Assembly: GCF_000478195.2 (NCBI RefSeq)
Contig: NZ_AUZM01000057.1
Span: forward strand, 1-38,003
Direction: 5' to 3'
Source: Lyngbya aestuarii BL J
GTDB lineage: Bacteria; Cyanobacteriota; Cyanobacteriia; Cyanobacteriales; Microcoleaceae
DNA: 38,003 bases
The position numbers and the translations under genes are program-made. Positions 22,001-30,100 of this stretch are shown here, one piece after another; within the stretch, counting starts at the first letter, position 1, and the number at the start of each line of letters is the position of its first letter. The notes beneath the pieces were generated by a model. That model ran no database searches. It saw nothing but the letters and a program-made list of their open reading frames with translations, and had not been told where the DNA came from.

Positions 22001-23833
22001 AATCAATCTTTAAGCATCCTCTCTCAACTTCGAGCTTTTCTTACCGAAAAGTTACCGGACTATATGATTCCTGCTCTTTTTGTACCCATAGAATCACTTC
22101 CCCTGACTTCCAATGGAAAAGTGGACTATCGAGCTTTATCCCAACGAGAAATTCTTCAATTGGAATCTCAATCAGAATTGGTCAATCCTCAAACTGAAAT
22201 TGAAATTAAGCTGGCTGAAATTTGGTCGGAAATTCTTCAAGTTGAGCGGATAGGAATTCACGATAATTTCTTTGAGATCGGAGGAGATTCTATTTTGGCA
22301 ATTCAGATTATTAGTAAAGCCAGTAAAGCAGGAATTCAGCTTACACCTAAACAAATTTTTCAATATCAAACAATAGCGGAATTAGCTGCAATGGCTACTG
22401 TAGAGAAAGCTATCAATAGCGAACAAGGATTAATAACAGGTTCAGTTCCTCTAACTCCAATTCAACATTGGTTTTTTGAAAATCATAAGCAAGATATTTC
22501 TCACTTTAATCAGGCGATTTTGATTGAAGTTAAACAAAGTCTTGATATTGCTATTCTAGAAAAAACAGTTCAGCAGTTATTAATTCACCATGATGCACTA
22601 CGTCTTCAGTTTGAGCAAACAGAATTAGGCTGGAAACAAACAATAGCTTACCCCAACTCCGAGATACCGTTAATCTACTTTGATTTATCTAATCTCCCAG
22701 AACCCGAACAAAACCAAGCTCTTGAATTCACCGTCAATGAAGTTCATAAAAGTCTGAACCTGTTAACTGGCAGCTTGGTTAGAGTTGCGCTGTTAAATTT
22801 AGGATGTGATCGGGGTTATCGCCTGCTGTTTGTTATTCATCATTTAGCTGTCGATGGTTTATCTTGGCGAATTTTATTAGAAGATTTTCAAACGATCTAT
22901 AAACAACTAGACACTCATCAAAAAATAGACCTTTCATTAAAAACGACCTCCCTAAAACAATGGTCTGAAGCTTTGCAAGAATATGCAAACTCAGAGTTAA
23001 TTCAACAAGATCGAAATTATTGGTTAACTGTTATAACTCAAGATACTGATTCATTACCTGTAGATTGCTGTCGGGGAGAAAACACGGTTCAAGCATCAGA
23101 AACAGTTACAATATCTCTCAGCTTGGAAAAAACAAAAGCCTTGCTTAAAGATATTCCATCGGCTTATAATACTCAGATTAATGATATTTTGCTAACGGCA
23201 TTGACACAAACGATATCTACCTGGACAGGTCAAAAGTCCCTGTTAGTTGATTTAGAAAATCATGGTAGAGAATCTCTGCTAAATGATCTCAACCTTTCTC
23301 GAACAGTCGGATGGTTTACATCTATTTTCCCGATCCTATTAGAATTAAATACAATAGATTTAGGAGAATCAATAAAAACAATTAAAGAACAACTTCGTCA
23401 AGTTCCTAACTCGGGAATGGGCTATGGAATTTTACGCTATCTGGCTGCTTCAGAATCAAAAATTCCCAATTCTAAAGCTGAAATCTGTTTTAACTATCTG
23501 GGACAATTTGATAAAATGTTATCATCTTCTATGATGGGTGTAGCCTCGGAATCAAGCGGTCAAGCTCGTAGTTCAAAACAAACCAGACCTTATTTGTTAG
23601 AAATTAATGGATTAATTATTCAAGGAAAACTAAAATTTAACTGGACATACAGCAAAAACTTTCATCATCACACCACGATAGAAAACTTAGCAATGGACTT
23701 TAAAGAAGCTTTAAATAAGCTTATTAATCACTGCTGTTCGTCCGAAGCGGGAGGTTATACACCCTCTGATTTTTCATTGGCTGAACTCGATCAAAATCAA
23801 CTTAATCAAGTTCTAGACCAAATAGAATTTTAA
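16040..23833 (+). CDS. Bimodular NRPS C-A(Gly)-PCP-C-A(Val)-PCP-E
   Basis: A 2597-residue protein. N-terminus (KQDIVDIYELSPMQQGMLFH) is an acceptor communication element plus a DCL-type C domain, HHLLMDG near 142. A1 about 470-980: FDIAALELYLP and LYGPTETTIWS; pocket D-I-L-Q-L-G-L-I-W-K, a Gly code known from cyanobacterial NRPSs. PCP1 Ser1016 (GGHSLLATRV). C2 about 1075-1510 is LCL type (LPLSFAQQRQWF, HHIISDG near 1208). A2 about 1530-2030: FDASTFEIWG and GYGPTESTTFS; pocket D-A-F-W-L-G-G-T-F-K, a Val code. PCP2 Ser2084 (GGDSIL). E domain about 2135-2580 with TPIQHWFFE and HHLAVDG. The tail YTPSDFSLAELDQNQLNQVL is a donor communication element for the next protein. It adds Gly then Val and epimerises Val to D-Val. 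C-domain types agree with the E positions. The 47-base leader has no obvious Shine-Dalgarno. Confidence 0.96.
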   Translation: MSKQDIVDIYELSPMQQGMLFHTLYNPSSGVYFEQRSCLISGKLNTQAFKQAWQQVITRYPVLRTAFYWEELEKPLQVVYSQVNLPFIEEDWQNLTPNEQENKLQSFFISDREKDFQLDQAPLMRCALFKLQESTYQFVWSHHHLLMDGWCNGLIIKEVLALYEAFKQGQTLSLIPSRPYREYISWLQQQDLSKAEKFWHENLKGFTTPTALTVEYYQNKEDVHAQEYLQFSSVETINIQSFCQQHHLTLNTVIQGAWALLLSRYSGESDVVFGATVSGRPPTLPGVESIVGLFINTLPVRVKVSPKMQLISWLQTLQTQQIEREQYAYSSLIDIQKCSEVPTGTSLFESLLVFENYPISLDTVLNQSNSSLNISQAWGFEKTNYPLALFVLPNSELLLRIDYNKSRFIPEKIKQILKHFKILLLELISNPQARLFELSLLSPTEQHKLLIEWNKTETEISHQAAIHQLFEAQVKQTPDAVAVADEHQQLTYQTLNYKANQLAHYLHKQGVKSEQLIGICLERSCEMLIALLAVMKVGAAYVPLDPAYPKERLIFIIEDAKISLLLTQSNLFNHNGKTDKVIYLDEQWEAIAQQNSENIDSQISPQNLAYVIYTSGSTGQPKGVEICHNSLTNFLIAMRQKPGLLAEDIVFSVTTLSFDIAALELYLPIIVGARLIIISREIAKDGVALHEKLSIFNPTLMQATPATWRMLIAAGWTGSKNLKILCGGEALDHHLAQQLLQNSEQIWNLYGPTETTIWSAIYQLDLSCIYPEKSTYVSIGRPLANTQFYVLDSHLQPVPIGVQGELYIAGLGVARGYLNRPQLTSEKFIPNPFSKNKTQERLYKTGDLVRYLPDGNIEYLGRSDDQVKIRGFRIELGEIEAALHEYPKVKKAVAIVNSDQAGEQRLVVYFIRENITQQSPKQEYINNQALRLFLDEKLPKYMIPSAFVELEAFPLTPNGKIDRRALAAIEYQLTTTNNSIKPQTPVEEILVGIWENILNFQGIGINENFFELGGHSLLATRVVSQIRQIFKIEFPLRYLFDFPTIYELAQEVEILTQNRLKLSISPIQPISRSNNLPLSFAQQRQWFLSQFEPNNPFYNIPVAIRLQGTLNITILEQTFSEVIHRHEVLRTAFHTIDGKPQLSISETCELDLPIIDLSQLSETKKQATTEQFLFAETQQHFDLGSSPLFRIKLLRLKEQEHILLLAFHHIISDGWSMGVLLHELSTLYQAFLNQEPSPLEELPIQYVDFASWQRQWLKGELLENQLSYWRQKLQDAPTLSQLPTDRIRPAIQTVRGASYTFKISQQLLEGLKILSQQSGSTLFITLLTAFYTLIHRYTGNEDLIIGSPIANRNRSEIEKLIGFFVNTLALRADLSGNPTFEELLQRVRQVSLEAYAHQYLPFEQLLEELKISRSLSYTPLFQIMFVLQNAPLKEVNFSDLSWSPIDIPRQTAKFDLTLSLTETDDYIVVTFEYNTDLFEQNTIRILAEHFQNLLEAIIVNPEHKISELTLLNQDEKQQILVEWNQTKTNYPREATIHQLFEQQVEQYPDAIALTYADQQLTYRELNIKANQIAHYLRKIGTKTDTLIGICMERSIETFVSILGILKAGAAYVVLEKNYPQERLEFILEDTQVYAIITDPNSTHFPALNIPILNLETDWQILSQESSNNPIHQVTAENLAYVMYTSGSTGKPKGVCIPHRGVVRLVKENNYVNFNTEEIFLQAAPLPFDASTFEIWGALLNGGRIVILPNHQPSLNELGEIIKQYNITTLWLTAGLFHLMVDEQLQSFKNVRQLLAGGDVLSVVHVNKLLKQFPDCKLINGYGPTESTTFSCCYSMTNVGQISQSVPIGYPISNTQIYVLDRYLHPVPTGVPGELYIGGDGLARGYLNRPDLTAEKFIPNPFNPQITSHRLYKTGDLVRYKQDGTLEYLGRLDNQVKVRGFRIELGEIEAVLTQHSSVQDVAVITDNQRGNKRLIAYVVLDKNSEAIQNQSLSILSQLRAFLTEKLPDYMIPALFVPIESLPLTSNGKVDYRALSQREILQLESQSELVNPQTEIEIKLAEIWSEILQVERIGIHDNFFEIGGDSILAIQIISKASKAGIQLTPKQIFQYQTIAELAAMATVEKAINSEQGLITGSVPLTPIQHWFFENHKQDISHFNQAILIEVKQSLDIAILEKTVQQLLIHHDALRLQFEQTELGWKQTIAYPNSEIPLIYFDLSNLPEPEQNQALEFTVNEVHKSLNLLTGSLVRVALLNLGCDRGYRLLFVIHHLAVDGLSWRILLEDFQTIYKQLDTHQKIDLSLKTTSLKQWSEALQEYANSELIQQDRNYWLTVITQDTDSLPVDCCRGENTVQASETVTISLSLEKTKALLKDIPSAYNTQINDILLTALTQTISTWTGQKSLLVDLENHGRESLLNDLNLSRTVGWFTSIFPILLELNTIDLGESIKTIKEQLRQVPNSGMGYGILRYLAASESKIPNSKAEICFNYLGQFDKMLSSSMMGVASESSGQARSSKQTRPYLLEINGLIIQGKLKFNWTYSKNFHHHTTIENLAMDFKEALNKLINHCCSSEAGGYTPSDFSLAELDQNQLNQVLDQIEF
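17807..17814. repeat. HIP1 octamer GCGATCGC
   Basis: Palindromic GCGATCGC inside the first A domain of the bimodular NRPS. This octamer is strongly over-represented in most cyanobacterial genomes and is used here as a taxonomic hint. Confidence 0.85.
20687..20694. repeat. HIP1 octamer GCGATCGC
   Basis: Second copy, at the start of the Val A domain (codons for PDAIAL). Confidence 0.85.
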
Positions 23834-23885
23834 ACCTTAACTATTTTCCTAAAACCTGAACAAGCAAACTTACAGCCAAACGAAA

Positions 23886-26800
23886 ATGAATCAAAAAAAT
23901 ATAGAAGATATCTATCCACTTTCTCCAATGCAGCAAGGAATGCTGTTTCATAGTTTGTTAGCTCCCGAATCAGGAGCTTACATTGTACAGTCTTGTTATG
24001 AAATCCAAGGCAGTTTAAATCGCACTGCTTTTGAACAAGCTTGGCAGGAAGTTATTAATAGACATTCAATTTTAAGAACAGCTTTTGTTTGGGAAAAATT
24101 AGAGAAACCCCTACAAGTTGTTGGTCGAGAAGTCAAAGCTGTAACTGTTTATCAGGATTGGCAACACCTCACACCAGAGCAACAACAAACCCAACTTAAT
24201 TTTTTACTAAAAAATCAACGAAAACAAGGCTTTAACCTAGCAAAACCGCCTTTAATGTCTTTTAATTTAATTCAAGTTCAAAATGATATTTATCAATTCA
24301 TTTGGACGTATCATCACCTGTTATTAGATGGTTGGTCTGTTCCGTTGATTATCAAGGAATTTATTACCGTTTATGAAACTATTATTCAAGATCAAAAATT
24401 ACCTCTAGAAAAGCCTCGTCCCTATCGAGATTATATCGCTTGGTTACAACAGCAAGACCTATCGAATGCTCAGACATTTTGGAGTAAAATACTTCAAGGT
24501 TTAACGACACCAACAACAATTAGCCGTCAAACTGACCGCTTTAAAAGTCCAAATAAAAACTATCAAGAACAGCATCTTCAGCTTTCGGAAGAAGTCACAG
24601 CAAAACTGAAATTTTTCGCCAAACAACATCAAGTCACTATTAACAGTTTAGTACAAGCAGCGTGGGCATTAATTTTAAGTTTTTATAGCGGAGAAAATGA
24701 TGTCATATTTGGATCAACTTATTCGGGTCGTCCGACCAACTTAATGAACGCTGAACAGATAGTGGGAGTATTTATTAATACCCTTCCGGTGCGAATTTAT
24801 ATAGATGGAAAAGCAACTTTATTGCAATGGATTAAACAACTTCAATCTCAACAAATAGAAGCACAGCAATATCAATATATCCCTTTAGTAGAAATCCATC
24901 GTTTGAGTGAGATTTCCAGAAATTTACCCTTATTTGAGAGTCTTGTTATTTTTGAAAACTATCCAGTTGATACGGCTCTCAAACAATCCCTAAAAAATCT
25001 CAAGATTAAAAATGTTTCGGCTCAAGAACAAACCAACTATCCTCTAACACTTTACGCAGTCAGTGATTCTCAGCTTTCACTAAAACTTGTCTATGATTCT
25101 GAACACTTTAACTCAGTAACAATTACTCAAATTTTAGATAATTTAAAAACCTTACTCTTAAGCATAATTACAAATCCGCAGCAAAAGCTTTATCAACTTT
25201 CACTGTTATCTCAATCTGAGCAACACAAACTGCTAGTAGATTGGAATAAGACTCAAACAACATTTGAAAAACTCGCCTGTATCCATCAACTTTTTGAAAC
25301 CCAAGCCGAACAAACACCGGATGCTATTGCTATTGCTGACTCACATCAACAACTCAGCTATCAAAAGCTTAATAAAACGGCAAATCAACTCGCTCACCAC
25401 CTACAAAAACAGGGCGTTCAACCCGAACAAACTATTGGCATTTGTTTAGAGCGTTCCTGTGAAATGGTCATTGCTTTATTAGCCGTTTTAAAACTTGGAG
25501 CCACATATATTACCCTTGACCCTGCTTATCCTAAAGACCGTCTTAATTTTATTATAGACAACGCACAAATCTCATTGATTATTACTCAAACTTCCCTGAA
25601 CTCTCTCCGATTATGCGTTGAAAATATTCTCAATATAGACGAACAGTGGTCAATTATTGCTCAAGAAAAAACTGAGAATTTTTATAATAACATTACACTG
25701 GAAAATCTCGCCTACATTATTTACACTTCTGGTTCTACGGGTCAACCAAAAGGTGTACAAGTTTCTCATCACGCCCTGAGTAACTTTCTGTTTGCTATTA
25801 ATCAACATCTCAACCTAATACCATCAGACGTTTTATTATCTGTTACCAGCCTCTCTTTTGATATTGCCGCCTTAGAACTTTATTTGCCTTTGATTATCGG
25901 GGCGCGTGTAGTGATTGCCAGCCAAAAAACAACCGCAGACAGCCAACAACTTCAACATCAAATCAGCCAATTAAACATCACAATTATGCAAGGCACGCCC
26001 GCCACCTGGCAAATGTTAATACTAGGTGGGTGGTCGGGAAAGCACAACCTAAAAATTCTCAGTGGAGGAGAAGCATTAGACCCTAAATTAGCCCAACAAC
26101 TTTATCAAAATTCTCTACAACTTTTTAACGTTTACGGCCCGACTGAAACAACAATTTGGTCATCCATTTATCAAGTTAAAAACTCAGAATATTTAGATAA
26201 AAATCAAACCGTTTTAATTGGTCGTCCTCTTGCTAATACGGAGTTTTATATTCTTGATAAAAACCTACAACCCGTTCCGATAGGAGTACCCGGAGAGTTA
26301 TATATTGGAGGAGCCGGAGTCGCCAGAGGGTACTTAAATCGAGCCGACTTAACCGCAGAACGTTTTTTACCTAATCCATTTAAAAATACTTCTGAACGCC
26401 TGTATAAAACGGGAGATTTAGTGCGATATCTGAACGATGGAAATGTTGAGTATTTAGGACGGTTAGACTCTCAAGTTAAACTGCGAGGGTTTAGAATAGA
26501 ATTAGGAGAAATAGAAGCGATATTAAAACAACATCCGCAAGTTCAACAAGCGGTCGTAGTAGTCAATTCACAAAACCAAGAAAAGCGTCTGATAGCTTAT
26601 ATTTTATTTTCAGAAAAATCAGAGTTAACTGTAACAAAACTGAGAAAATTTTTAGAAGAAAAGTTGCCAATTTATATGAGACCTTCTGCTTTTATAATAT
26701 TAGATGCTTTGCCTCTCACTCCCAATGGTAAAATTAATAGACGAGCGCTTCCAATACCCGAACAAATTCGTCCACAGTTAGAAGCAACTTATGTGATGCC

Positions 26801-27140
26801 AAAGACTGAAATTGAAAAAACAATTGCTCAGATTTGGCAAAAAGTTCTTAATCTAGAAAATATTGGCATTCACGATAACTTTTTTGATTTGGGGGGACAT
26901 TCTTTATTAATGGTGAGGGTTCATAGCCAATTGAGAACAGCATTTTCATCTGATATTCCATTAGTAGAAATGTTTAGATATCCGACCATTCATGCTTTGG
27001 CTGATTATTTTAATCACTCCCGATTAGAATCAAGTAATCAGCCAGAGGATAGAACAGAACAGCTTACAGTTGGCAAGAAAAGGTTATCTCAACTCCGTCA
27101 ACGAAAAGCTTTTCGAGATAATAAACATCAAAATAATTAA
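23886..27140 (+). CDS. NRPS module C-A(Gly)-PCP
   Basis: A 1084-residue single module. N-terminus MNQKNIEDIYPLSPMQQG is an acceptor communication element joined to a DCL-type C domain (HHLLLDG near 143), as expected after the D-Val module. A domain about 465-960: YTSGSTGQPKG, FDIAALELYLP, VYGPTETTIWS; pocket D-I-L-Q-L-G-V-I-W-K, predicted Gly. PCP Ser1006 (GGHSLLMVRV). The tail contains KKRLSQLRQRKAFR, a basic helix of the kind that hands NRPS carriers to a downstream PKS. The module is clearly paralogous to the first half of the preceding protein (same start, same A4 and A5 motifs), suggesting module duplication. The 52-base leader shows no convincing Shine-Dalgarno. Only the fine specificity (Gly versus Ala) is uncertain. 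Confidence 0.95.
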   Translation: MNQKNIEDIYPLSPMQQGMLFHSLLAPESGAYIVQSCYEIQGSLNRTAFEQAWQEVINRHSILRTAFVWEKLEKPLQVVGREVKAVTVYQDWQHLTPEQQQTQLNFLLKNQRKQGFNLAKPPLMSFNLIQVQNDIYQFIWTYHHLLLDGWSVPLIIKEFITVYETIIQDQKLPLEKPRPYRDYIAWLQQQDLSNAQTFWSKILQGLTTPTTISRQTDRFKSPNKNYQEQHLQLSEEVTAKLKFFAKQHQVTINSLVQAAWALILSFYSGENDVIFGSTYSGRPTNLMNAEQIVGVFINTLPVRIYIDGKATLLQWIKQLQSQQIEAQQYQYIPLVEIHRLSEISRNLPLFESLVIFENYPVDTALKQSLKNLKIKNVSAQEQTNYPLTLYAVSDSQLSLKLVYDSEHFNSVTITQILDNLKTLLLSIITNPQQKLYQLSLLSQSEQHKLLVDWNKTQTTFEKLACIHQLFETQAEQTPDAIAIADSHQQLSYQKLNKTANQLAHHLQKQGVQPEQTIGICLERSCEMVIALLAVLKLGATYITLDPAYPKDRLNFIIDNAQISLIITQTSLNSLRLCVENILNIDEQWSIIAQEKTENFYNNITLENLAYIIYTSGSTGQPKGVQVSHHALSNFLFAINQHLNLIPSDVLLSVTSLSFDIAALELYLPLIIGARVVIASQKTTADSQQLQHQISQLNITIMQGTPATWQMLILGGWSGKHNLKILSGGEALDPKLAQQLYQNSLQLFNVYGPTETTIWSSIYQVKNSEYLDKNQTVLIGRPLANTEFYILDKNLQPVPIGVPGELYIGGAGVARGYLNRADLTAERFLPNPFKNTSERLYKTGDLVRYLNDGNVEYLGRLDSQVKLRGFRIELGEIEAILKQHPQVQQAVVVVNSQNQEKRLIAYILFSEKSELTVTKLRKFLEEKLPIYMRPSAFIILDALPLTPNGKINRRALPIPEQIRPQLEATYVMPKTEIEKTIAQIWQKVLNLENIGIHDNFFDLGGHSLLMVRVHSQLRTAFSSDIPLVEMFRYPTIHALADYFNHSRLESSNQPEDRTEQLTVGKKRLSQLRQRKAFRDNKHQNN

Positions 27141-27187
27141 AATTTAATTTTACTGTCCTCTGTTTGAAAAATTAATCTTGCTCACAA

Positions 27188-30100
27188 ATGGAAAACTTAA
27201 AAATGGCTACTCAATATAACGGTTTAGAAATTGCAATCATTGGAATGGCTGGTCGCTTTCCAGAAGCTCAGAATCTAGAAGCATTTTGGGACAACTTGAA
27301 AAATGGAGTTGAGTCTATTCATTTCTATCAAGACAAAGAACTTCTAGAACTTGGAATAGATGAGGATCTGATTAATCATCCTCAATATATTAAAGCCGGT
27401 GGAAAATTAGACGGAATAGACTTATTTGATGCTGAGTTTTTTGGGTTTAATCCTAAAGAAGCAGAACTTCTCGATCCCCAACATCGTTTATTCTTAGAAT
27501 GTGCTTGGGAAGCTCTAGAAAATGCGGGTTATGACTCCGAAAAATACTCGGGAACAATTGGTGTTTACGGGGGAGCGGGAATGAATGGTTATCTATTCAA
27601 TCTTTATACAAACCCAAAAATCAGAAATTCAGTCAGCAACTACCAGCTTTTTTTAGCGAGTGATAAAGATTTTCTAACAACCAGAGTATCGTATAAATTG
27701 AATCTTTCTGGGCCAAGTATTGATATTCAAACAGCCTGTTCAACTTCATTGGTTGCTGTTCATTTGGCTTGTCAAAGTTTATTAAGTGGAGATTGTGATA
27801 TCGCCTTGGCGGGAGGGGTTGCAATTTCTAAACAAGTTGGTTATTTATATCAAGAAGAAGGCATTTATTCCCCTGACGGACATTGCCGAACATTTGATGC
27901 TCAAGCTCAAGGAACCATCGGGGGAAATGGTGTCGGAATTGTTGTATTAAAACGATTAGAAGATGCCATCAATTCCGGGGATTCAATTCAGGCAATTATT
28001 AAAGGATCGGCAATTAATAATGATGGTGCATTTAAAGTCAGTTATACTGCTCCTAGAATTGATACTCAAGCACAAGTTATTCGAGCGGCTCAAATCATGG
28101 CAGAAGTCGAGCCAGAAACGATTAGCTATATCGAAGCGCATGGAACAGGAACTGCTTTGGGTGATCCTATAGAAATTTCTGCATTAACTCAAGCTTTTCG
28201 TGCGGGTACTGAGAAGAAAAATTTTTGTGCGATCGCCTCTGTAAAACCTAATGTTGGACACTTAGATGCTGCGGCAGGAATTGCTGGTTTAATCAAAACA
28301 ATTCTCGCTCTAAAACATCAACAAATTCCCCCTTTAGTTCACTTTGAAAAACCGAACGAACAAATTAATTTTGAGGACAGTCCCTTTTATGTAAACACGA
28401 GTTTATCAAACTGGACAACGAAAAATTCTCCTCGGCGAGCAGGTGTAAGTTCTTTTGGAATTGGAGGAACAAATGCTCATGTTATCTTAGAAGAAGCGCC
28501 AATAATTCAACCATCTAGTCCTTCTCGTTCCTGGCAATTACTCCTAGTTTCAGCAAAAACAAATACAGCTTTAGAAACGGCTACTAACAATTTAGTCACT
28601 TATTTCAAGCAACATTCAGACTTAAACCTAGCTGATATAGCGTATACATTAAAAGTCGGGCGTCGTGCATTTAATTATCGGCGGATGATGGTTTGCCAAA
28701 CCCTAGAAGAAGGCATAAAAACCTTAGAATCTTTAGAACCAGATCAAGTTTTTACGCAATTTCAAGAACCGAGTCATCATTCTGTAATCTTCATGTTTTC
28801 CGGGCAAGGAACCCAGTATGTAAATATGGGTTTGGAACTCTATCAAACAGAGCCTATTTTTAGAGAAATTGTTGACGATTGCAGTGAAACCCTTAAGCCT
28901 CATCTCAATTTAGATTTACGGAATATTCTTTATCCAAAACAATCTCAATGTGATGAGACTATTAACGAAACTCTCTATGCTCAACCCGCTCTTTTTGTCG
29001 TTGAATATGCTCTGGCGAAACTGTGGATGGCTTGGGGAATTTATCCCGAAGCAATGATCGGCCATAGCGTTGGGGAATATGTAGCCGCTTGTTTGGCGGG
29101 TATTTTTTCCTTAAAAGATGCACTTTTTCTGATTGCAAATCGAGCAAAATTGATGCAGAAACAGCCTCACGGTGCAATGATTTCTGTTGCGTTATCGATA
29201 GAAGATGTGCAACCATTGCTAAGTTCAGAAATTGCAATTGCGGCAAGTAATGCACCTAAATTATCTGTATTATCGGGTTCAATAGCAGCCATTGATCGCT
29301 TACAAGAACATCTAGAAAAACAGGGAATTCCATATAAAAGACTGCACACTTCCCATGCTTTTCACTCTCCAATGATGGACTCTGCAAAAACTGAATTTCT
29401 GGAAATTATCGAAAAACTTTCGTTAAATAATCCTCAAATTCCTTTCATTTCAAATCTCACCGGAACTTGGATAACTGCTGAACAGGCAACCGATCCGAAC
29501 TATTGGGCTAAACATCTGCGTCAAACGGTTTTATTTTCATCAGGAATTGCAGAGTTAATTCAAGATAAAAGTCGCATTTTTTTAGAAGTAGGGCCGGGAC
29601 GAACTTTAAGTTCTCTGACGAAACAGCAATCAGATTTCAAGGAACAGCTTGTGCTATCCTCTATTCGTCATCCTCAACACAATCAATCTGATACAGCTTT
29701 TTTACTCACAACTTTAGGCAAGCTTTGGCAGGCCGGAGTTAATATTAATTGGTCGGGATTTTATACCGATGAAAATCGTCAACGCTTACCATTACCAACC
29801 TATCCTTTTGAACGCAAAAAATACTGGGTTGAACCTTCGTCAGAGCCTCAACAAAAACCCAATAAAAAACGAAGTTTAGCAGACTGGTTTTATGTTCCGA
29901 CTTGGGAAAGAATGCTATCACCTGATTCTGTAGATGTGAATCGTTTAAGTCAACTCAAAAAAAGTTGGTTAATTTTTATAGATTCTCTCGGAATTGGGAC
30001 AGAAATTGCTCAAAAGTTAATTAATGCAGGTCAGGAGGTTGTGATGGTCAGTAGAGGAGAAACCTTTGACGAAGTGGGTTATCGAACTTTTGAGATCAAT

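Noticed and set aside
10036-27187. Internal promoters or terminators in the gaps between genes
   Set aside because: Gaps are 4-59 bases, show no stem-loop followed by a T run, and AT-rich -10-like strings there are not distinguishable from background.
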